Below, piece by piece: positions 61,185 through 64,000 of a stretch of 64,000 bases of DNA. The translations under genes were made by a program, and so were the position numbers. The notes under the pieces are model-generated. The model made no database searches and was not told the DNA's origin. It saw only the letters and a list, made by a program, of their open reading frames with translations. Position 1 is the stretch's first letter. Every line of letters begins with the position of its first letter. This stretch comes from Ktedonobacter racemifer DSM 44963 (lineage in GTDB: Bacteria > Chloroflexota > Ktedonobacteria > Ktedonobacterales > Ktedonobacteraceae), in contig NZ_ADVG01000001.1 in assembly GCF_000178855.1 (NCBI RefSeq), forward strand, positions 310,001-374,000. The letters run 5' to 3'.

Positions 61185-61535
61185 TCATGCGATAAAGCTT
61201 TCGCCGATAAAATGTGGGAAGAGGGTTGCCCCAGGCGCAGTGAATGCGAGCACTTGCAGGCCATGAACGACTGGGGCCGAATGCCCATGCTTGCGCGCCC
61301 ACTCAACATCGTAATGAATGGGATGATTATCTGCGGAAACGGTCTGGAATGCGGCTGAATGAGCATCGGTAAGCGTGCGGGAGGGAGCGCGAAATATGTC
61401 ACCGATCCTCAATTCGTCAAATGTACGTGGCGGCACAACAAGAAAGGTGTTCGCATCAAACGATGCACTCTCACCCAAGGATGATACGTTCAACGTGTCT
61501 TTCTGAACTTGATCATTGTGTGTGTCTTCGGTCAT
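61185..61535 (-). pseudogene. MaoC-like hotdog dehydratase, C-terminally truncated
   Basis: 116 residues after GGAAAGAA. RTFDELRIGDIFRAPSRTLT, then SADNHPIHYDVEWARKHGHS and VVHGLQVLAFTAPGAT contain the catalytic Asp-x5-His motif of MaoC hydratases. The protein stops after FPHFIGESFIA, about 35 residues short of the usual end. Probably inactive. Confidence 0.7.
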
Positions 61536-61563
61536 TTCTTTCCTTTTCCTCTCTTTGTGAAAT

Positions 61564-61674
61564 CTATCGATTGAACAACCAGGAGGCGATATCAACGTTA
61601 TCGATGGGAATGTTCAGGGTATGGCTGAAGGATGATTGAGACAGAATCAGCTCTGTACGAATGATGTCTTGCAT
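61564..61674 (-). CDS. 36-codon ORF with a strong ribosome site, probably a gene 5' fragment
   Basis: MQDIIRTELILSQSSFSHTL then NIPIDNVDIASWLFNR, preceded by GGAGGAG at 7 bases. The text ends abruptly, suggesting the first part of a longer soluble protein cut by deletion. It lies 28 bases before the MaoC-like start on the same strand, so the two once formed an operon. Could alternatively be a genuine short peptide. Confidence 0.35.
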   Translation of the reverse strand: MQDIIRTELILSQSSFSHTLNIPIDNVDIASWLFNR

Positions 61675-61941
61675 GTGGTATCTCCTCCACTTTTCTCGTC
61701 CTTCTCTGGAGAGAAGGAATGTTCGTATGATGTTCAAGAACGTCCTCTGTTCCTCAAGAGGGAAGATGCATGTGACGGTTGTTTGGCGGCTCACGCATTC
61801 TGCTCCAAACCATCTTCCTCCCGCTTTCAGGATACCAAGAGGGCCAACCGGCTGAGAGGAAGTATCCATTTTGTATAAGCAACCATCACAAAGTATCATC
61901 ATCTCTTGCATATCTCAAGCAGATAGAGTATACTTGGATGT

Positions 61942-62550
61942 ATGAAGTTATCGAGTTATGCCAAGAAGATTGGGATCAGTTATAACAGCGCCTGGCGTAT
62001 GTGGAAACGCGGCCAGATTCCCGGCTATCAATTGCCCACCGGCACCGTGATCATTGATCCGCCGGAGCTTCGCTCGGTTCCGGTCCACGCCGTCGCTGTG
62101 TATGCTCGTGTTTCAAGCAGCGAAAACAAAGACAACCTGGAAAGGCAAGCCGAGCGGCTGGTGACCTGGTGCAATGCCCAAGGCTGGTCGGTCAGCAAAG
62201 TCGTCAAAGAGTGCGGCAGTGGCATCAACGATCAGCGGCCCAAGTTTCTGGCGCTGCTGGCAGATCCCAAAATCGGGCAGATCGTGGTTGAACACAAAGA
62301 TCGCGCTTCTCGCTTTGGCGTGGCCTATATTCAGACCTTGTTGGCTATGCAAGGACGGAAACTGGTCATCGTCAACACCGCTGATACTGCCGAAGATGAT
62401 CTCATGGGCGATTTTATCAGCATCATTCCCTCGTTTTGCGCTCGTCTTTATGGTCGCAGACGAGCCAAACGCAAGACGGAACAAGTGCTAGCGGCTTTGC
62501 AGCAGAATGGACCCGCCCGTGAGCAAGAAGCCCCAAAAAGCCTCGCTTGA
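61942..62550 (+). CDS. tnpA: IS607 TnpA, serine recombinase
   Basis: 202 residues. The N-terminal MerR-like helix-turn-helix is MKLSSYAKKIGISYNSAWRM with WKRGQIPGYQLPTGTVII. The serine resolvase domain follows, with the catalytic Ser in VAVYARVSSSENKDNLERQA and the helix KDRASRFGVAYIQTLLAMQG. This enzyme cuts and rejoins at dinucleotide targets with little specificity in the family. The tnpB start lies inside its last 44 bases, in another frame. No strong ribosome site precedes it. Confidence 0.92.
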   Translation: MKLSSYAKKIGISYNSAWRMWKRGQIPGYQLPTGTVIIDPPELRSVPVHAVAVYARVSSSENKDNLERQAERLVTWCNAQGWSVSKVVKECGSGINDQRPKFLALLADPKIGQIVVEHKDRASRFGVAYIQTLLAMQGRKLVIVNTADTAEDDLMGDFISIIPSFCARLYGRRRAKRKTEQVLAALQQNGPAREQEAPKSLA

Positions 62551-63970
62551 TGAGAAAAAAAAGCGCAAGCGCAAAAAGAAGACGAAGCAGACCATCACTC
62601 GAGCGGTGACCCATATCCGTCTCATTGAGGCCAATCCTGGCAAACTTGAGGCGCTCGATCAGCTTGTGGCGGTTTACTTGCCGCTGTGCCAACAGTACAC
62701 CACCCTGTTTTGCGAGGCCGAGACAAGCCCGGACAAGTACCAAGAAACCGTCTTCAAAACCGATCTTTCCGACCGCTTGCATCGAGTGGCAATACAGCAA
62801 GCCGCAGGCATTGCCAAAAGCGTTCGCACGAATCGAGCGAACGCCTATCAGGCGTACCTGGAAGATGTGGCTGATTACGCTCAGGCCAAGGCTCAGGCGG
62901 AAGGCCGGATGTCCGCCTTCAAACGCCGCGAACCGACCTGGACCGAATGGGATCTCCCTGTGCTGCGTGTGCCAGTCATCCAAGCCAATGTCAACGTGGT
63001 GGTGCTCGAGAAGTCGGAGGACTCCACGTTCGACTACTGGCTGCGCGTGTCCACCTTAGATGTCGGGAATCCGCTTCGAGTCCCAGTCAAACTCGCCTCC
63101 TATCACAAACGAGCACTCGAAGGCCGCACGCTCAATGCATCCACAACACTTCACAAGCGCAATGGAGTCTGGTGGCTGACGCTCTCCTTTGACGAGGACG
63201 TTCCTCTTCAAACCAAGCCTGACGCCCCTACAGTAGGCGTCGATGTGGGCATTGCCCATTTCCTCACGACCTCCACCAATAAAGCGTATGGCAGTTTTCA
63301 TGGCAAGATGGCCCGACAGCACAAGCACGATCGGGAAAAGCGTCGCCGCAAGGCGAAACTGCGAGCCTGTCTGGAAAAGAAAGGCGTCCCAAAGGGCAAG
63401 CTTCCTTCGACAAGTTCTGAAACGTCGCAACGCTTGAGCCGTCACGTCAAGCAAGAGATCAACCGGGCGGTCAATGCGTTGGTCAAAGATCATCGAGATG
63501 CCAGACTCATTTATGAGGACCTCAATGTGGCCTCGATGCGCTTCAAAGCAAGGGTGATGAACAGTTATCTGTATGCTTCTCACCTGGGGCATATCCCAGA
63601 GCAGCTGGCCTGGGCCGCCGCCAAACAGGGCATGGCAGCCCACACGGTCCGAGCCGCCTATTCCTCTCAGGAATGCCCCTGCTGCCATTATGTCGATCGC
63701 GCTAATCGGCCGAACCAGAAAACCTTCAAGTGCCTGGTCTGTGGTTACGCAGACCAGGCCGACCGCAAAGCCGCACAGACGCTCGCGGGACGCTGGGGGG
63801 ATCGGAAACTGGCGGCATGTCGCTCGACCTCGGAGGTCAAGGCGCTCCTCATGACGCGGCATGAAGCGTGGAAACAGCAGAATCAGCAGAGGATCCAGGA
63901 TGCCGGGCCTCCCGTCCAGTTGAGCTTCTGGGATCCCCCAGAGATGTTCCTGGAATCATCTCACGAGTGA
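62507..63970 (+). CDS. tnpB: IS607-type TnpB, RNA-guided nuclease
   Basis: 487 residues, with a very basic N-terminus (KKPQKASLDEKKKRKRKKKT). RuvC-I is VGVDVGIAHFLTTSTNK near residue 243, RuvC-II RLIYEDLNVASM near 325, the zinc ribbon CPCCHY with CLVCGY, and RuvC-III QADRKAAQTLAGR. Catalytic acids are intact. It overlaps tnpA and is translated with it. The hairpin after the stop would be part of its guide RNA. It is the third distinct TnpB in the window. Confidence 0.92.
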   Translation: MDPPVSKKPQKASLDEKKKRKRKKKTKQTITRAVTHIRLIEANPGKLEALDQLVAVYLPLCQQYTTLFCEAETSPDKYQETVFKTDLSDRLHRVAIQQAAGIAKSVRTNRANAYQAYLEDVADYAQAKAQAEGRMSAFKRREPTWTEWDLPVLRVPVIQANVNVVVLEKSEDSTFDYWLRVSTLDVGNPLRVPVKLASYHKRALEGRTLNASTTLHKRNGVWWLTLSFDEDVPLQTKPDAPTVGVDVGIAHFLTTSTNKAYGSFHGKMARQHKHDREKRRRKAKLRACLEKKGVPKGKLPSTSSETSQRLSRHVKQEINRAVNALVKDHRDARLIYEDLNVASMRFKARVMNSYLYASHLGHIPEQLAWAAAKQGMAAHTVRAAYSSQECPCCHYVDRANRPNQKTFKCLVCGYADQADRKAAQTLAGRWGDRKLAACRSTSEVKALLMTRHEAWKQQNQQRIQDAGPPVQLSFWDPPEMFLESSHE

Positions 63971-63992
63971 ACCTCTCTCAGTAGAGAGAGGT
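63971..63992 (+). other. hairpin at the IS607 3' end
   Basis: ACCTCTCT and AGAGAGGT pair around a 6-base loop directly after the tnpB stop. Candidate 3' stem of the omega RNA or element end. Confidence 0.5.
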
Positions 63993-64000
63993 GCATAGGA

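Larger units (their letters stand above)
61942..63992 (+). mobile_element. IS607-family element (serine recombinase and TnpB)
   Basis: Two overlapping genes tnpA (serine recombinase) and tnpB, followed at 63971-63992 by a hairpin ACCTCTCT/AGAGAGGT that likely ends the omega RNA. The true left boundary upstream of 61942 and the right boundary after 63992 are not fixed from sequence alone. Confidence 0.8.

Noticed and set aside
1..64000. tRNA, rRNA genes and CRISPR arrays
   Set aside because: None could be recognised by eye on either strand; a covariance search was not possible here.

Overview
The window looks like accessory-rich chromosome from a Ktedonobacteria-type Chloroflexota. That assignment is inference: it rests on the moderate GC content, a Ser/Thr kinase with two WD40 propellers beside FHA and PP2C genes, a very high density of mixed transposons, a group II intron, and GntR/MocR, PadR and SARP-type regulators. 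No rRNA, tRNA or CRISPR array was seen, so taxonomy is not anchored by a marker gene.

Layout. 1-1.3 kb: a broken IS4-like transposase inserted into another transposase remnant. 1.4-5.1 kb: lgt with an overlapping 48-codon membrane ORF, a solo TnpB, and a PadR/HAAS-type membrane protein pair. 5.1-9.4 kb: a decayed transposase, AraC and VOC genes, and a second copy of the IS4-like element nested between outer inverted repeats. 9.4-16.1 kb: a minus-strand phospho-signalling operon (FHA-winged helix regulator, WD40 Ser/Thr kinase, FHA kinase, PP2C phosphatase) whose FHA kinase is broken by a frameshift and lacks the DFG motif. 16.2-20.6 kb: a group II intron without reverse transcriptase, a frameshifted DUF3102-like gene behind a strong promoter with paired palindromes, and an IS3 element that truncates a tyrosine recombinase. 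21-31 kb: a MocR regulator diverging from an NmrA oxidoreductase, then DDE transposase, KOW, cupredoxin, DoxX, TMEM175-like, VOC and redoxin genes. The mocR 5' end plus divergent promoter occurs three times here, each copy upstream of a different enzyme gene. 31-33.8 kb: a histidine kinase fragment and a second TnpB. 34-38.1 kb: a Tn7-like pair, a TnsA-TnsB fusion and TnsC. 38.5-48.8 kb: small membrane proteins, a BTAD/AAA/TPR regulator, a CaCA exchanger with ChrB and an alpha/beta hydrolase, a PadR operon, and an IS630 element with an A7 slippery site. 49-55 kb: a tandem GNAT protein, a 42-bp perfect palindrome, a decayed MBL-fold gene and a secreted GH92 mannosidase. 55.8-61.7 kb: a truncated sensor, an ArsR-SRPBCC pair between 90-bp inverted repeats, and a long decayed stretch. 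61.9-64 kb: an IS607 element (serine recombinase plus TnpB).

The items most worth follow-up are the Tn7-like TnsAB-TnsC pair without a visible target selector, the triplicated MocR promoter module with hairpin elements in two of the resulting 5' leaders, the degenerating kinase operon, and the ORF-less group II intron with an internal duplication. Many genes here are broken, consistent with a region that collects insertions and decays.
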